Below, in pieces: positions 46,901-55,220 of a stretch of 64,000 nt of DNA (position 1 is the first letter of the stretch; every line of letters starts with the position of its first letter). Source of the DNA: Telluria beijingensis (GTDB lineage Bacteria; Pseudomonadota; Gammaproteobacteria; Burkholderiales; Burkholderiaceae_D); assembly GCF_030770395.1 (NCBI RefSeq), contig NZ_CP132480.1, forward strand, positions 4,901,206 through 4,965,205. Reading direction: 5' to 3'. Position numbers and translations under genes: made by a program. The notes under the pieces are model-generated. The model was not told the origin of the DNA and did no database searches. It was given only the letters and a program-made list of their open reading frames with translations.

Positions 46901-47401
46901 AGGGCCTGTTTTCTTGAAATGCGAATTGTCACATTTGAGACAAGAGGCCACTATATGCGCAGAGTTTCCTAATGGCAAATACAATTCCAATCGTGCGCGG
47001 GCATATTTTCTGGTCTGTTGTATTCAGCCAGCAGGGTTGCGCACGCTTCTCTTGAAAAGTGGAATTGTCGGCAATATTGACGATCTTGCATGAGATGGCA
47101 GCATGGTGGGGTGCCGATGTGCCAAGTGTCGATGTGCGCGTGGTGATCCGGGGCGACGGGATGGACTGGTGCAGTACGGCGTCTCGCGCGGCGCACCTGC
47201 GCGCTGCGCGATTGATGATTGGGTGGAGCGGGGGCACGACCTGCCCAAGGTGCTGTTGCCGTACAAGGCGGGGATGGTGAACGCGCTGATCTCGTTTCGC
47301 CTGGAAGGGTAGACGTCATTCGAGGACAACCTGGCGCCGGGAGCGCGGCGCAGCTGGACCGCCTGGTGGCGATCCGCGCGCCGGCTGCCTGAAGATGCGC
47401 G
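46901..47401. other. 501-base stretch: operon promoter region and possible decayed coding remnant
   Basis: The right-to-left promoter of the pilus operon should lie at about 46905-47050, an AT-rich part. From about 47103 to 47400 on the plus strand one frame reads ...QYGVSRGAPARCAIDDW, DLPKVLLPYKAGMVNALISF, a TAG stop at 47310-47312, then TSFEDNLAPGARRSW in the same frame. This looks more protein-like than chance and could be a gene broken by a stop and lacking its beginning. I cannot name the family. Confidence 0.3.
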
Positions 47402-48586
47402 CTAGCCTGGCTGGGTTTCCTCGGTGGCGGCTTCCTGCAGGCCGCGCACCAGGCTCGAGACGCTCGGATTGTCGACGAAGACGCAGCGCTTGCCGTGGCG
47501 CTTGCAATGGTCTTTCACGCGCCAGTAGGCGCTGTGGCTGATGCAGCCGGTCTGGCAGATCACCAGGTCGGCCGCGGCCAGGCTGGCGTCGAGCTGGCTG
47601 CTGCTGTCTTCCAGGCCGCCGTCGTGGTGGGCGAACTGGGCGCCGACCCGTTCGATCATATTGCGGTAGATCGGCACGCTGCTGCTGCGGCCACCGACGC
47701 ACAGCACGCTGCGGTTCTCCAGGCGCACCGGCATGGCGACCGGCACGGCCTCGATCGGTTCTGGCGCCGCGTCGGCTTCCTGCACCGGCGCCGGCGCACG
47801 CGCCGCCTTCAGCTCGGCCAGCTGCGCGCGCAGCGCTTGTTCGCGCGCCTCCATCTGCGCCACGCGCTCGGCCAGGCGCTCGCGGGTGTCGAGTTCGGGA
47901 ATGCTGGCCTGGAGCCGCGCCAGTTCCGCGCGCAGGGCCTGGACGTCGCCATCGCGGGCGATGGTCGCCGCGCGCGCCGCCATCAGCTGGCTGTCATGGC
48001 GTTCGCTCTCGAGCGCCTTTTCCTGCCCCAGCAGATTGCAGCGCTCCTGCAGCCGCGCCACTTCGCGCTCGAGGCGCGCATTGTCGGCGACGACCGCATT
48101 GAACTTGTTGATATCGGCGCGCGCGCAGGCGCCGGCCTGATGCTGCACCATATGGATATCGCGGCACATCTTCTCTTCGAGCGCCGTGGTACAGCGTGGA
48201 TGCGACAACCCCGCCCAGAACGCCCCCGCGACATCGCCCGCCGCGACGGCTGCTTCCCACATGGCCTCGACCTGCTCGGTGGTCTTGGCCGCGCGGAAGC
48301 GCTGGACATGCTGCGCATAGCGCCGCTCGAGTTCCTTCTGCACCGCATCCGCGACTGGCGTCCTGAGCGCACACTCGCTGACGGTGCCAACATGGATATC
48401 GTAATCATCATGCAGCACCTTCCCACCGGTGACCTTCTCCACCAGCTTGCGCAAGCCACCCAGCGGCAAGCCCACCCCGACCAGCGGGCAATGGCAGGCA
48501 TGGGACAGCTCCCAGACGCGCCGCCGCCGCGAGCCCTGCGGGCCTTCAGCGGGGCAGGGGACGTTCGAAGCGTGTTTTTCGCACAT
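47402..48586 (-). CDS. DUF2325 domain protein with long coiled coil, probably iron-regulated
   Basis: 394 residues from ATG at 48586 with GAGAGGAA before it. The N-terminal part has several Cys/His (MCEKHASNVPC, HACHCP). A long coiled coil covers about 160-260 (LEREVARLQERCNLLGQEKAL, RERLAERVAQMEAREQALR). The C-terminal DUF2325 domain has SVLCVGGRSSSVPIYRNMIE, HHDGGLED, VICQTGCISHSAYWRVKDHCKR and VDNPSVSSL. The role of DUF2325 is unknown. A Fur-box-like sequence sits 58 bases upstream. It lies alone between the pilus operon and a repeat array. Confidence 0.8.
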   Translation of the reverse strand: MCEKHASNVPCPAEGPQGSRRRRVWELSHACHCPLVGVGLPLGGLRKLVEKVTGGKVLHDDYDIHVGTVSECALRTPVADAVQKELERRYAQHVQRFRAAKTTEQVEAMWEAAVAAGDVAGAFWAGLSHPRCTTALEEKMCRDIHMVQHQAGACARADINKFNAVVADNARLEREVARLQERCNLLGQEKALESERHDSQLMAARAATIARDGDVQALRAELARLQASIPELDTRERLAERVAQMEAREQALRAQLAELKAARAPAPVQEADAAPEPIEAVPVAMPVRLENRSVLCVGGRSSSVPIYRNMIERVGAQFAHHDGGLEDSSSQLDASLAAADLVICQTGCISHSAYWRVKDHCKRHGKRCVFVDNPSVSSLVRGLQEAATEETQPG

Positions 48587-48643
48587 ATCGTTCCTCTCGA
48601 CGCAAGGTGTTGGCAGACCGAAGGCGCCGCCCCCCGATCGGAT

Positions 48644-48662
48644 GATAATGATTCTCATTCAG
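48644..48662 (-). promoter_or_regulatory. Fur-box-like operator of the DUF2325 gene
   Basis: GATAATGATTCTCATTCAG matches the known Fur consensus GATAATGATAATCATTATC at about 14 of 19 positions, including both GATAATGAT and TCATT parts. It lies 58 bases before the DUF2325 start codon, where it could cover the promoter. Confidence 0.6.
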
Positions 48663-48733
48663 TATTCTATATCAGCCACCACGCCACGCAAGCGAAATCT
48701 TCACCCGTGCACCTCCACCACCCACGACAACAC

Positions 48734-49172
48734 TAGGGTCAGAGTAGATTTATTGAGCAATTCCTCAGAATTGCTTTTAATTCTACTCTGACCCTATTTA
48801 ATCATTACAAAGGAAAATTGCCCATAGCGAGGACTCTGTCCCTGTTTGTCCGGGTTTGCTGAGAAATTGCTCAATAATTCTACTCTGACCCTAATTGTTT
48901 AGTGTTTCTTAAATTTCGAGGAAGTATAAACTCGGGACAGAGAACTTGCACCAAAACAGCACTTCTACTCTATGGTAGAAGAATGTTATTACTGCAGCAG
49001 TTCAGGCCGAAAAATAAATAGGGTCAGAGTAGAATTATTGAGCAATTTATTTAATAACCAGCTCATCGGAATCGATCTGGATCGGTATTGCCCATAAGAT
49101 ATTGGTAAATAATTTTACTCTGACCCTCATTATCGGGATTACTGAGAAATTGCTCAATAATTCTACTCTGAG
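48734..49172. repeat. array of alternating palindromic repeats
   Basis: A GGGTCAGAGTAGAATTATTG-type unit, usually continuing AGCAATTTCTCAG, recurs in both orientations. There is an inverted pair 48734-48748 / 48782-48796, reverse copies at 48858-48894, 49107-49131 and 49141-49172, and a forward copy at 49019-49053. A second small motif (GGGACAGAG and its complement) occurs at about 48831 and 48934. AT content is far above the neighbours. Such units resemble palindromes mobilised by REP-associated (IS200-like) transposases; none is encoded in the window. Confidence 0.8.
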
Positions 49173-49186
49173 GTGGCCCGGGTTAG

Positions 49187-49843
49187 GGCCGGGGCGCGTG
49201 CGCGCCGGCGCGCGAAGGGCTGGCGCTGGCGGCGCGCGATGGCGCGCCCGTGTCCCTGGCCTGGGCGCTGGCCATGGGCGCCTTGCCGGTGGCGCTGTGG
49301 CGCGGCGACGACGCCTGGGCGCGCGAGCTGGCCTGCCAGCTGGAAGAGCATGCCGAGCGCCACGCGCTGGCCTACTGGAACGAATGGTCCCTGCTGTACC
49401 GCCAGGTGCTGGCGGCGCGCGCGAGCCGGGTCGACGTGCCGTACAGCGCGGCGTGGCGCGCCGACGCGGTCCAGGGCGACCACCTGGCGACCTGGCTGGC
49501 ATCCCTGGCGGGCGAAGCGGCCGGCCAGCGCTGCGCCCAGGGCCAGGTCGCCTGGTGCGCCGCCGAGGTCTGGCGCGCCAGCGGCGAACGGCTGTTGCTG
49601 GGGCAGGGCGGCGAGGCCGCGGCCGAGGCGCTGTTCCTGCGCGCGCTCGGCATCGCGCGCCGCCAGGGCGCGCTGGCCTGGGAGCTGCGCTGCGCCACCA
49701 GCCTGGCGCGCCTGTGGCGCGAACGCGGCGACAGCGATGGCTGCCGGCGTGCGACGGCGCTGCTGGAACCACTGGTGCTGGCCCTGGGCGACGGCCACGA
49801 CGGCGCCGACCGCCGCGCCGCCCTGCGCCTGTTGCAGGATTGA
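49187..49843 (+). pseudogene. C-terminal remnant of a winged-helix/ATPase-type regulator
   Basis: An open frame of about 218 codons without a credible start: upstream it is closed by TAG at 49184 directly after the repeat array. The protein is Ala/Trp/Arg-rich and helical, with TPR-like ends (ALFLRALGIARRQGALAWELRCATSLARLWRERGD) as in the C-terminal part of large regulators that join a winged helix, an NB-ARC-type ATPase and TPRs. I infer that its 5' part was removed when the repeats entered. A GTG at 49250 could still give a 197-residue product, but there is no ribosome site. Confidence 0.5.
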
Positions 49844-49913
49844 CGCGCGCCCGCATCGTGGCGGCGCGGCATCGATTTCACACTTTTTCACATCGTCTGC
49901 TTGATCCAGGTCA

Positions 49914-49929
49914 TATGATGGAAATCATA
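49914..49929 (+). promoter_or_regulatory. palindrome before the winged-helix ATPase gene
   Basis: TATGAT and ATCATA separated by GGAA. It lies between TTGATC (49901-49906) and the start codon at 49951, so it could serve as an operator for the encoded regulator or another one. Confidence 0.35.
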
Positions 49930-49950
49930 CGCTTGACAAGGAGACATCTG

Positions 49951-51327
49951 ATGCCGATGGGGGATAGCGAGCTCTTGTTTGGACCCTTCGCGCTGTCGCT
50001 GGCGCGGCGCGAGCTGCGCCTTGGCGGCTTGCCGGTGGCGCTCGGGGCGCGCGCCTTCGATCTGCTGGCGCTGCTGGCCGGGCGCGCCGGCGAGGTGGTG
50101 GGCAAGCGCGAGATCGCGGACCGCCTGTGGCCCGGCTGCGACCTGGAACGCAGCCGCTTGCGGGCCCACGTCGCCAGCCTGCGCCGCGCGCTGCGCGAGG
50201 GCGAGGACGGCAGCCGCTACATCGTCAATGTGCTGGGGCGCGGCTATGTATTCGTGGCGCCGGTGCGGCGCGGCAGTCCCGGCGCCGGCCTGCTGCCGCC
50301 CGCTCCCGAACCGCTGGTCGGGCGCGACGGGGCGCTGGCCGCCCTGGCCGCCCTGGTGCGCGAGCGGCGGCTGGTCTCGATCGTCGGCGCCGGGGGGCTG
50401 GGCAAGAGCGCACTGGCGCTGGCGGCGGCGCGGCGCGCCGCGCCGTGCTTCGCCGACGGCGTGGCCTACCTCGACCTGGCGCCGCTGGACGACGGCGCGC
50501 AGCTGGCCGAGGCGCTGGCCGAGGCTGTGGGCCTGCCGGCCGGCGCCGCCTGGCCCGGCCTGTGCGCCGCGCTGGCCGGGCGGCGCCTGCTGCTGGTGCT
50601 GGACAATTGCGGCCACCTGGCCGAACCGGCGGCGCTGCTGGCCGAGGCGTTGCTCGAGGCTGCGCCGCAGCTGCACCTGCTGGCAACCAGCCGCGAAGCG
50701 TTGTGCCTGCGCGCCGAATGGGTGCACCGGCTGGCGCCGCTCGAACTGCCGGGGCCGGCGCTCGACCTGTTCGCGCTGCGCCTGGGCGGCGCGGCGCGGC
50801 TCGACCCGGCCGGACTGTCCCGCGCGGCGCGGCTGTGCCGCCAGCTGGAGGGCAATCCGCTGCTGATCGGGCTGGCCGCGGCGCGCGCCCGCGAGGTCGG
50901 CATCGCGGCCCTGGCGGATGGCGTCGATGCGCTGTTCGACCAGGCCGACGGCGGCGCGGCGGACTGCGGACGGCATCGTTCGCCGGCCGCGCTGCTCGAC
51001 TGGAGTTGCCGCCTGCTGGCGCCGCGCGAACGCGCGGTGCTGTACCGGCTGGCGGCGTTTCGCCAGGCCTTCACCCTCGACCAGGCGATCCTGGCCTGCG
51101 CCTGCGCGCGCATCGATGCGGGCGCCGTGGTCGAGTCCATCCTGGCGCTCGGCGCGCGCTCGCTGGTGGAGGTAGTGGACGTGGAAGCCGGCGGCGACGG
51201 CGCCCGTTACCGCCTGTCGAACGCCACCCGCTGCTATGCGCGGCGGCGCCTCGGGTACGAAGACCAGGCGCCGGCACCGGCCCGGCGCGCCGCCGCCGGG
51301 CCGGCCGTGGCCGTCATGCTGCCGTGA
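49951..51327 (+). CDS. winged-helix regulator with NB-ARC-type ATPase, apparently shortened
   Basis: 458 residues from ATG with AAGGAG seven bases upstream. An OmpR-type winged helix (LFGPFALSLARRELRLGG to YIVNVLGRGYVFVAPV, 8-105) is followed by an AAA/NB-ARC-like ATPase: P-loop IVGAGGLGKSALAL, Walker B-like LLLVLDNCGHL, ATSREALCLRAEW, and the GNPLLIGLAAARA helix bundle to about 400. Full-length members usually continue for several hundred TPR residues; here the frame ends soon after RYRLSNATRCYARRRLG. A C-terminal-type fragment lies just upstream at 49187-49843. The end overlaps the convergent hydrolase gene by 14 bases. Confidence 0.75.
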   Translation: MPMGDSELLFGPFALSLARRELRLGGLPVALGARAFDLLALLAGRAGEVVGKREIADRLWPGCDLERSRLRAHVASLRRALREGEDGSRYIVNVLGRGYVFVAPVRRGSPGAGLLPPAPEPLVGRDGALAALAALVRERRLVSIVGAGGLGKSALALAAARRAAPCFADGVAYLDLAPLDDGAQLAEALAEAVGLPAGAAWPGLCAALAGRRLLLVLDNCGHLAEPAALLAEALLEAAPQLHLLATSREALCLRAEWVHRLAPLELPGPALDLFALRLGGAARLDPAGLSRAARLCRQLEGNPLLIGLAAARAREVGIAALADGVDALFDQADGGAADCGRHRSPAALLDWSCRLLAPRERAVLYRLAAFRQAFTLDQAILACACARIDAGAVVESILALGARSLVEVVDVEAGGDGARYRLSNATRCYARRRLGYEDQAPAPARRAAAGPAVAVMLP

Positions 51328-51865
51328 TCTCGTCAGTGGAGCGCATGCTGGCGTAGGCGAAGCCGAGCGCCGCCATGAAGGCGGCGTGGGCATGCGCGGC
51401 CGGCACCTTGACCCCATCGAATTCCAGGTCGCGCGAAGCGCAGGCGTCGTGCACCACGGTCACCTTGAAGCCGAAGTCGTTGGATGCGCGGGTGCAGGCG
51501 TCCACGCACATATGGCTCATGGCGCCACAGATGACGACTTCCTCGACGTCGCGCCCGCGCAGGATCTCCAGCAGCGGGGTGTCGCGGAACGAGTTGATGT
51601 GGTGCTTGAGCAGCACCGGCTCGCCATCGAGCGGCGCCGCCGACACGTGGATCGCGGCGCCCTCGGAGCCGGGGGCGAAGAACGGCGCGCTGGCCGCGTC
51701 GGGAAATTCGTGGCGGATGTGGACCACCGGCGTGTCGCGCGCGCGGTAGTGGCGCAGCAGGCGGCCGACGTTGGCGGCGGCGGCGTCCATATTGGCCAGC
51801 TCCCAGCGGCCGTCGGGAAAATAATCGTTCTGGACGTCGATGACGATCAGTGCTTGCTTGCTCAT
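51314..51865 (-). CDS. isochorismatase-like cysteine hydrolase (second of a pair)
   Basis: 183 residues from ATG at 51865 (MSKQALIVIDVQNDYFPDG), overlapping the upstream stop (ATGA). Catalytic triad of the family: Asp in VIDVQNDYF, Lys in VLLKHHINSF, Cys in CGAMSHMCVDA. Such enzymes hydrolyse amides or ureas (nicotinamide, N-carbamoyl compounds) or isochorismate; the substrate is not readable. The C-terminal ITAA is the last part and runs into the convergent regulator's end. Confidence 0.88.
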   Translation of the reverse strand: MSKQALIVIDVQNDYFPDGRWELANMDAAAANVGRLLRHYRARDTPVVHIRHEFPDAASAPFFAPGSEGAAIHVSAAPLDGEPVLLKHHINSFRDTPLLEILRGRDVEEVVICGAMSHMCVDACTRASNDFGFKVTVVHDACASRDLEFDGVKVPAAHAHAAFMAALGFAYASMRSTDEITAA

Positions 51866-52542
51866 GATGGCTCCTCGTTGTTGTGAAGGTGATGGTGGTG
51901 GTGAGTGGTGTCGAGCGCGATGGCCGAGAATTGTTCCAGCAGGTGTTCGGTCGCGACCAGCTGGTGGGCATAGCTGGAGGCGTTGATGTCGTGGGCGGCG
52001 CGCAGCGCGGCGTTGCTGAAGGCGGCGGTGGCGTCCGCAACCAGGGTGACGTGGTAGCCCAGTTCGGAGGCGGCGCGTCCGGTGCCCTCGATGCAGGTGT
52101 TGGCCACCAGGCCCACCAGTACCACGTGGGTGATGCCGCGCTGGCGCAGTTGCAGGTCGAGGTCGGTGTTGGCGAAGCCGCTGCTGGCCCAGTGTTCCTT
52201 GACCACCAGCTCGCCCGGCAGCGGCCCGATGTCGGGATGCCATTCGCCGCCCCATTCGCCGCGCTGGAACACCAGCGCGCGGGCGCTGCCGGTCTGGTAC
52301 GGTGTGGCGAAGCGCCAGGCATCGAGGTTGCCCGGCGCGTAGCGGTGGTGCGGCACCGTCACCACCGGGACGCCGGCGCCGCGCGCGCCCCTGAGCACGG
52401 CGCGCAGGTTGGCGTGCAGCCGCGCCGCGTTGCGGGTGGCGGCGATGCGGGGCCACAGCTTGCCGCCCTCGGACAAAAAGTCGTTATACGGGTCGACCAG
52501 CAGCAATGCCGTGTGGCCGCGCGCCAGTTCGCTGTCGATCAT
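51862..52542 (-). CDS. isochorismatase-like cysteine hydrolase (first of a pair)
   Basis: 226 residues from ATG at 52542 (MIDSELARGHTALLLVDPYNDF). Asp in LLLVDPYNDF, Lys in VVKEHWASSGF, and Cys in VGLVANTCIEGTGRAASELG form the expected triad. Only moderately similar to its neighbour, so an old duplication or two recruited enzymes. The C-terminus carries a natural His run (TTHHHHHLHNN), which could bind metal or be chance. It lies 29 bases after the secreted-protein gene and overlaps the second hydrolase by ATGA. Confidence 0.88.
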   Translation of the reverse strand: MIDSELARGHTALLLVDPYNDFLSEGGKLWPRIAATRNAARLHANLRAVLRGARGAGVPVVTVPHHRYAPGNLDAWRFATPYQTGSARALVFQRGEWGGEWHPDIGPLPGELVVKEHWASSGFANTDLDLQLRQRGITHVVLVGLVANTCIEGTGRAASELGYHVTLVADATAAFSNAALRAAHDINASSYAHQLVATEHLLEQFSAIALDTTHHHHHLHNNEEPS

Positions 52543-52571
52543 GCTTGCCTCCCGAGGGCCGGATGGCCCGA

Positions 52572-53324
52572 CTATTGGTTGACCTTGCCCGGCAGGCTCA
52601 GTTTCCCTGACGCGACCTTGAACACGTCCGCCACGCACAGCAGCGGGCTGTGGACGCTCGCATTGACCCGCAGCGCCGCCGTGACGCCGTCGAAGCTGGC
52701 CGCCTCGACCACGCCGATATCGTCGAACGGGACCTTGACCTCGAGCGACTCGGCCTTGAAGACCGGGCTCCAGCCGGGGCTGTCGAGCAGGATCGGAAAA
52801 CCGGGCCAGGTCTTGGGCAGGCGCGGCTTGGCGCCCTCGGGAATATCGACCACCTTCAGCGCATCCTTGCCGCAGGCATCGTCCCTGGTCAGCACCACCC
52901 AGTGCGAGTGCCACAGGTTGCCGTCGTTGCCGACGTCGCCGTCGCCGTTCTCGTCGTACAGCGGGGTGTCGTCGAAGTCGGGGTGCGAGGTGACGGCGAA
53001 GGCCAGGATGCCGGCCTTGCTCTCGAACCCGACCACATAGGGATCGATGGTGGTCGGCCACACGTAGGAAAACACCGCACTGCCGCCCAGCTTGCCTGTC
53101 TTGGTCGGATAGGTCTTGCCGGCCTTGCCCGACACCGCCACGTGGAAGGTGGCGATATTGCCCTGGGTGGTGATCTTGGTGTGGACGATGTCGTACTCGG
53201 CCTTGACCCCCTTGGCGGCGGCGCTCTGGATGCCGCCGGTGTGCGGCTTGCCGCCCTGGTGGGCGGCGGCCGTGCAGGTGGCGAGGGCGAGGGCGGCGGC
53301 GAGGATGGTGCGGATGGCGGTCAT
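52572..53324 (-). CDS. secreted protein of unknown function with a calcium-loop-like motif
   Basis: 250 residues from ATG at 53324 with AGGAG in front. A signal peptide (about 1-21, ending TCTAAA) predicts export. The mature protein has His-rich starts (HQGGKPHTGG), a beta-rich body, and DENGDGDVGNDG, which fits an EF-hand-like or dockerin-like Asp loop. I do not recognise the family. LWHSHWVVL is a further notable stretch. It precedes the two hydrolases, possibly in one unit; a 268-base gap with no gene separates it from the divergent dehydrogenase. Confidence 0.7.
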   Translation of the reverse strand: MTAIRTILAAALALATCTAAAHQGGKPHTGGIQSAAAKGVKAEYDIVHTKITTQGNIATFHVAVSGKAGKTYPTKTGKLGGSAVFSYVWPTTIDPYVVGFESKAGILAFAVTSHPDFDDTPLYDENGDGDVGNDGNLWHSHWVVLTRDDACGKDALKVVDIPEGAKPRLPKTWPGFPILLDSPGWSPVFKAESLEVKVPFDDIGVVEAASFDGVTAALRVNASVHSPLLCVADVFKVASGKLSLPGKVNQ

Positions 53325-53592
53325 GGAGGCTCCTGTCGGGTCTGGCGTGGTCGATGGTGTGTTGCAGTAACTGTCTTCGAGCTTAGTCGCGCCGTGCCAT
53401 GCCGGTTGTAAAGACCTGTGATGAGATGTGCCGGACGGGCACGGCCGCCACCTATGGGAGAGATGCGGCGCTTGCGCCGGATCGACTGGACGCCGTTTCA
53501 CAAGGATTTACTGGGGCGGCGCGCGGTCGCCACTTAGTATCGAGGCATCGTCCGGGCCGTGGTGCGCCCGGCGCACAATCACAGGAGCCAGC

Positions 53593-54297
53593 ATGAAAGT
53601 CAGGGATTCGGTCGTACTCGTTACCGGCGCCAACCGCGGACTCGGCCGCGCCTGGGCCCGCCTATTGCTCGAAGCCGGCGCGCGCAAGGTGTATGCCGCC
53701 GCGCGCGATCCGCGCACCATCGACCTGCCTGATGTGATCCCGATCGAACTCGACATCACCCGCGGGCAGCAGGTGCGGCATGCGGCCGCCGAATGCGGCG
53801 ACGTGACCCTGCTGGTGAACAATGCCGGCATCGTGCGCGGCGGCGGCCTGCTCGACGACGAAACGCCCGAGCGTGCCCGGCAAGAGCTCGACACCAACCT
53901 GTTCGGGACCCTGTCGATGTGCCGCGCCTTCGCGCCCATCCTGGCCGCCAACGGCGGTGGCGCCATCGTCAATGTGTTGTCGGTGCTGAGCTGGATCAGC
54001 ATTCCGGGCGGCGCCACCTACAGCATCTCGAAGGCTGCGACCTGGTCGATGACAAATGGCGTGCGTATCGCGCTCAAGCCGCAGGGCACGCAGGTGGTGG
54101 GCCTGCACGTGGCCTTCATGGACACCGACATGACGGCCGGAATCGATGCGCCGAAGGCGGCGCCGCTGGACGTCGTGGCCCAGGCCATCGCCGCCCTCGA
54201 GGCCGGGCAGGACGAAGTGCTGGCCGACGCCATGACGCGCGAGGTCAAGCGCGGACTGTCGCTCGAGCGCGGCGTCTACCTCGACGCGGCGGGTTGA
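53593..54297 (+). CDS. short-chain dehydrogenase/reductase (SDR)
   Basis: 234 residues from ATG with AGGAG seven bases before. Rossmann motif TGANRGLG (about 11-18), NNAG, catalytic Ser in VLSVLSWIS, YSISK with the Tyr/Lys pair. The cofactor is probably NADPH because an Arg follows the glycine motif. The substrate is unknown. It is divergent from the secreted-protein gene and 102 bases ahead of the small acidic protein. Confidence 0.9.
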   Translation: MKVRDSVVLVTGANRGLGRAWARLLLEAGARKVYAAARDPRTIDLPDVIPIELDITRGQQVRHAAAECGDVTLLVNNAGIVRGGGLLDDETPERARQELDTNLFGTLSMCRAFAPILAANGGGAIVNVLSVLSWISIPGGATYSISKAATWSMTNGVRIALKPQGTQVVGLHVAFMDTDMTAGIDAPKAAPLDVVAQAIAALEAGQDEVLADAMTREVKRGLSLERGVYLDAAG

Positions 54298-54399
54298 TCC
54301 AGGCGCGGCGCGCAGCAGGCCTGGCGCCACGGCGTCCGGTGGACTAGAGTGAAACGGGGGCGCCGCCGAAGGCGCCCGCGGCTTGCAAGGAGGCAAGAC

Positions 54400-54558
54400 A
54401 TGATCCCGAACCAGTCAGTCCATGACGAGGAAGCGCTCGACGAAGCGCTGGACGAATCGTTTCCGGCCAGCGATCCGGTCGCCGTCGCCATCACGACCGC
54501 GGTCCCCGCTTCCGGCCCTGGCGTGCCGCGGGCGCCGTCGCGCGACATGCCTTCCTGA
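54400..54558 (+). CDS. small acidic protein (52 aa)
   Basis: ATG with a perfect ribosome site (AAGGAGG, six bases before). The sequence NQSVHDEEALDEALDESFPASDPVAV belongs to a small protein type common in proteobacteria, recognisable by LDEALDESFPASDP; no function is known. A longer in-frame ATG at 54349 has no ribosome site and gives an Arg-rich leader, so it was not used. Confidence 0.75.
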   Translation: MIPNQSVHDEEALDEALDESFPASDPVAVAITTAVPASGPGVPRAPSRDMPS

Positions 54559-54680
54559 ACCCAAGCGTGCGCCCCCCGTCCACGGCCGACTCTACACTTG
54601 GTCGCTCATTAACGGATACCGCGCGGCGACCGCCTTCCTGGTGACTGGCGGCTGGCCGCACATCGACGAGGAGGCTGGCC

Positions 54681-55220
54681 GTGTCCCCGACCATCACCAT
54701 CAATGGAAACGCCGTCGCGCTGCCCGCCGACCCGCGCGTTTCGCTGCTCGACCTGCTGCGCGAGCACCTGCACCTGAGCGGCACCAAGAAGGGCTGCGAC
54801 CAGGGCGCCTGCGGCGCCTGCACCGTGCTGCTCGACGGCGAGCAGCGCATCCTGTCCTGCCTGGCGCTGGCCGTGCAATACCAGGACCGGGCGATCACCA
54901 CGATCGAAGGCCTGGCCCACGAGGGCGCCCTGCATCCGCTGCAGCAAGCCTTCATCGAGCATGACGGCTTCCAGTGCGGCTACTGCACGCCGGGCCAGAT
55001 CTGCTCGGCGCTGGGCATGGAAGCCGAACTGCGGCGCGGCGTACCCAGTTATGTGACCGACGACCTGGCCGCCGAGTCGATCGCCTGCAGCGAAGACGAG
55101 GTGCGCGAGCGCATGAGCGGCAACCTGTGTCGTTGCGGCGCCTACAACGGCATCGTGGAAGCAGTCACCGAACACCATGTGCAGCTGAACGTCAGGGCCG
55201 GCAGGGGAGAGACGGCATGA
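54681..55220 (+). CDS. paoA: 2Fe-2S subunit of a molybdenum hydroxylase (PaoA-like)
   Basis: 179 residues from GTG with GAGGAGG six bases before. Plant-type ferredoxin domain with GCDQGACGACTVLLDG and C-terminal helical 2Fe-2S domain with CGYCTPGQICSALG and GNLCRCGAYNGI, so both clusters are complete. It passes electrons from the molybdenum site to FAD. E. coli PaoA has a Tat signal of about 50 residues; none is here, so the complex is predicted to stay in the cytoplasm. First of three overlapping or closely spaced subunit genes. Confidence 0.92.
   Translation: MSPTITINGNAVALPADPRVSLLDLLREHLHLSGTKKGCDQGACGACTVLLDGEQRILSCLALAVQYQDRAITTIEGLAHEGALHPLQQAFIEHDGFQCGYCTPGQICSALGMEAELRRGVPSYVTDDLAAESIACSEDEVRERMSGNLCRCGAYNGIVEAVTEHHVQLNVRAGRGETA

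Noticed and set aside
47316..47702. Minus-strand 128-codon frame at the end of the DUF2325 gene
   Set aside because: Out-of-phase reading of the DUF2325 C-terminal domain.
49102..51327. A single 741-codon frame joining the repeat array to the winged-helix gene
   Set aside because: Its first part begins inside the AT-rich repeats and is the wrong phase of the 49187-49843 frame; the real start at 49951 has a strong ribosome site.
54349..54399. Upstream start of the small acidic protein
   Set aside because: No ribosome site and an Arg-rich leader; AAGGAGG points to the ATG at 54400.
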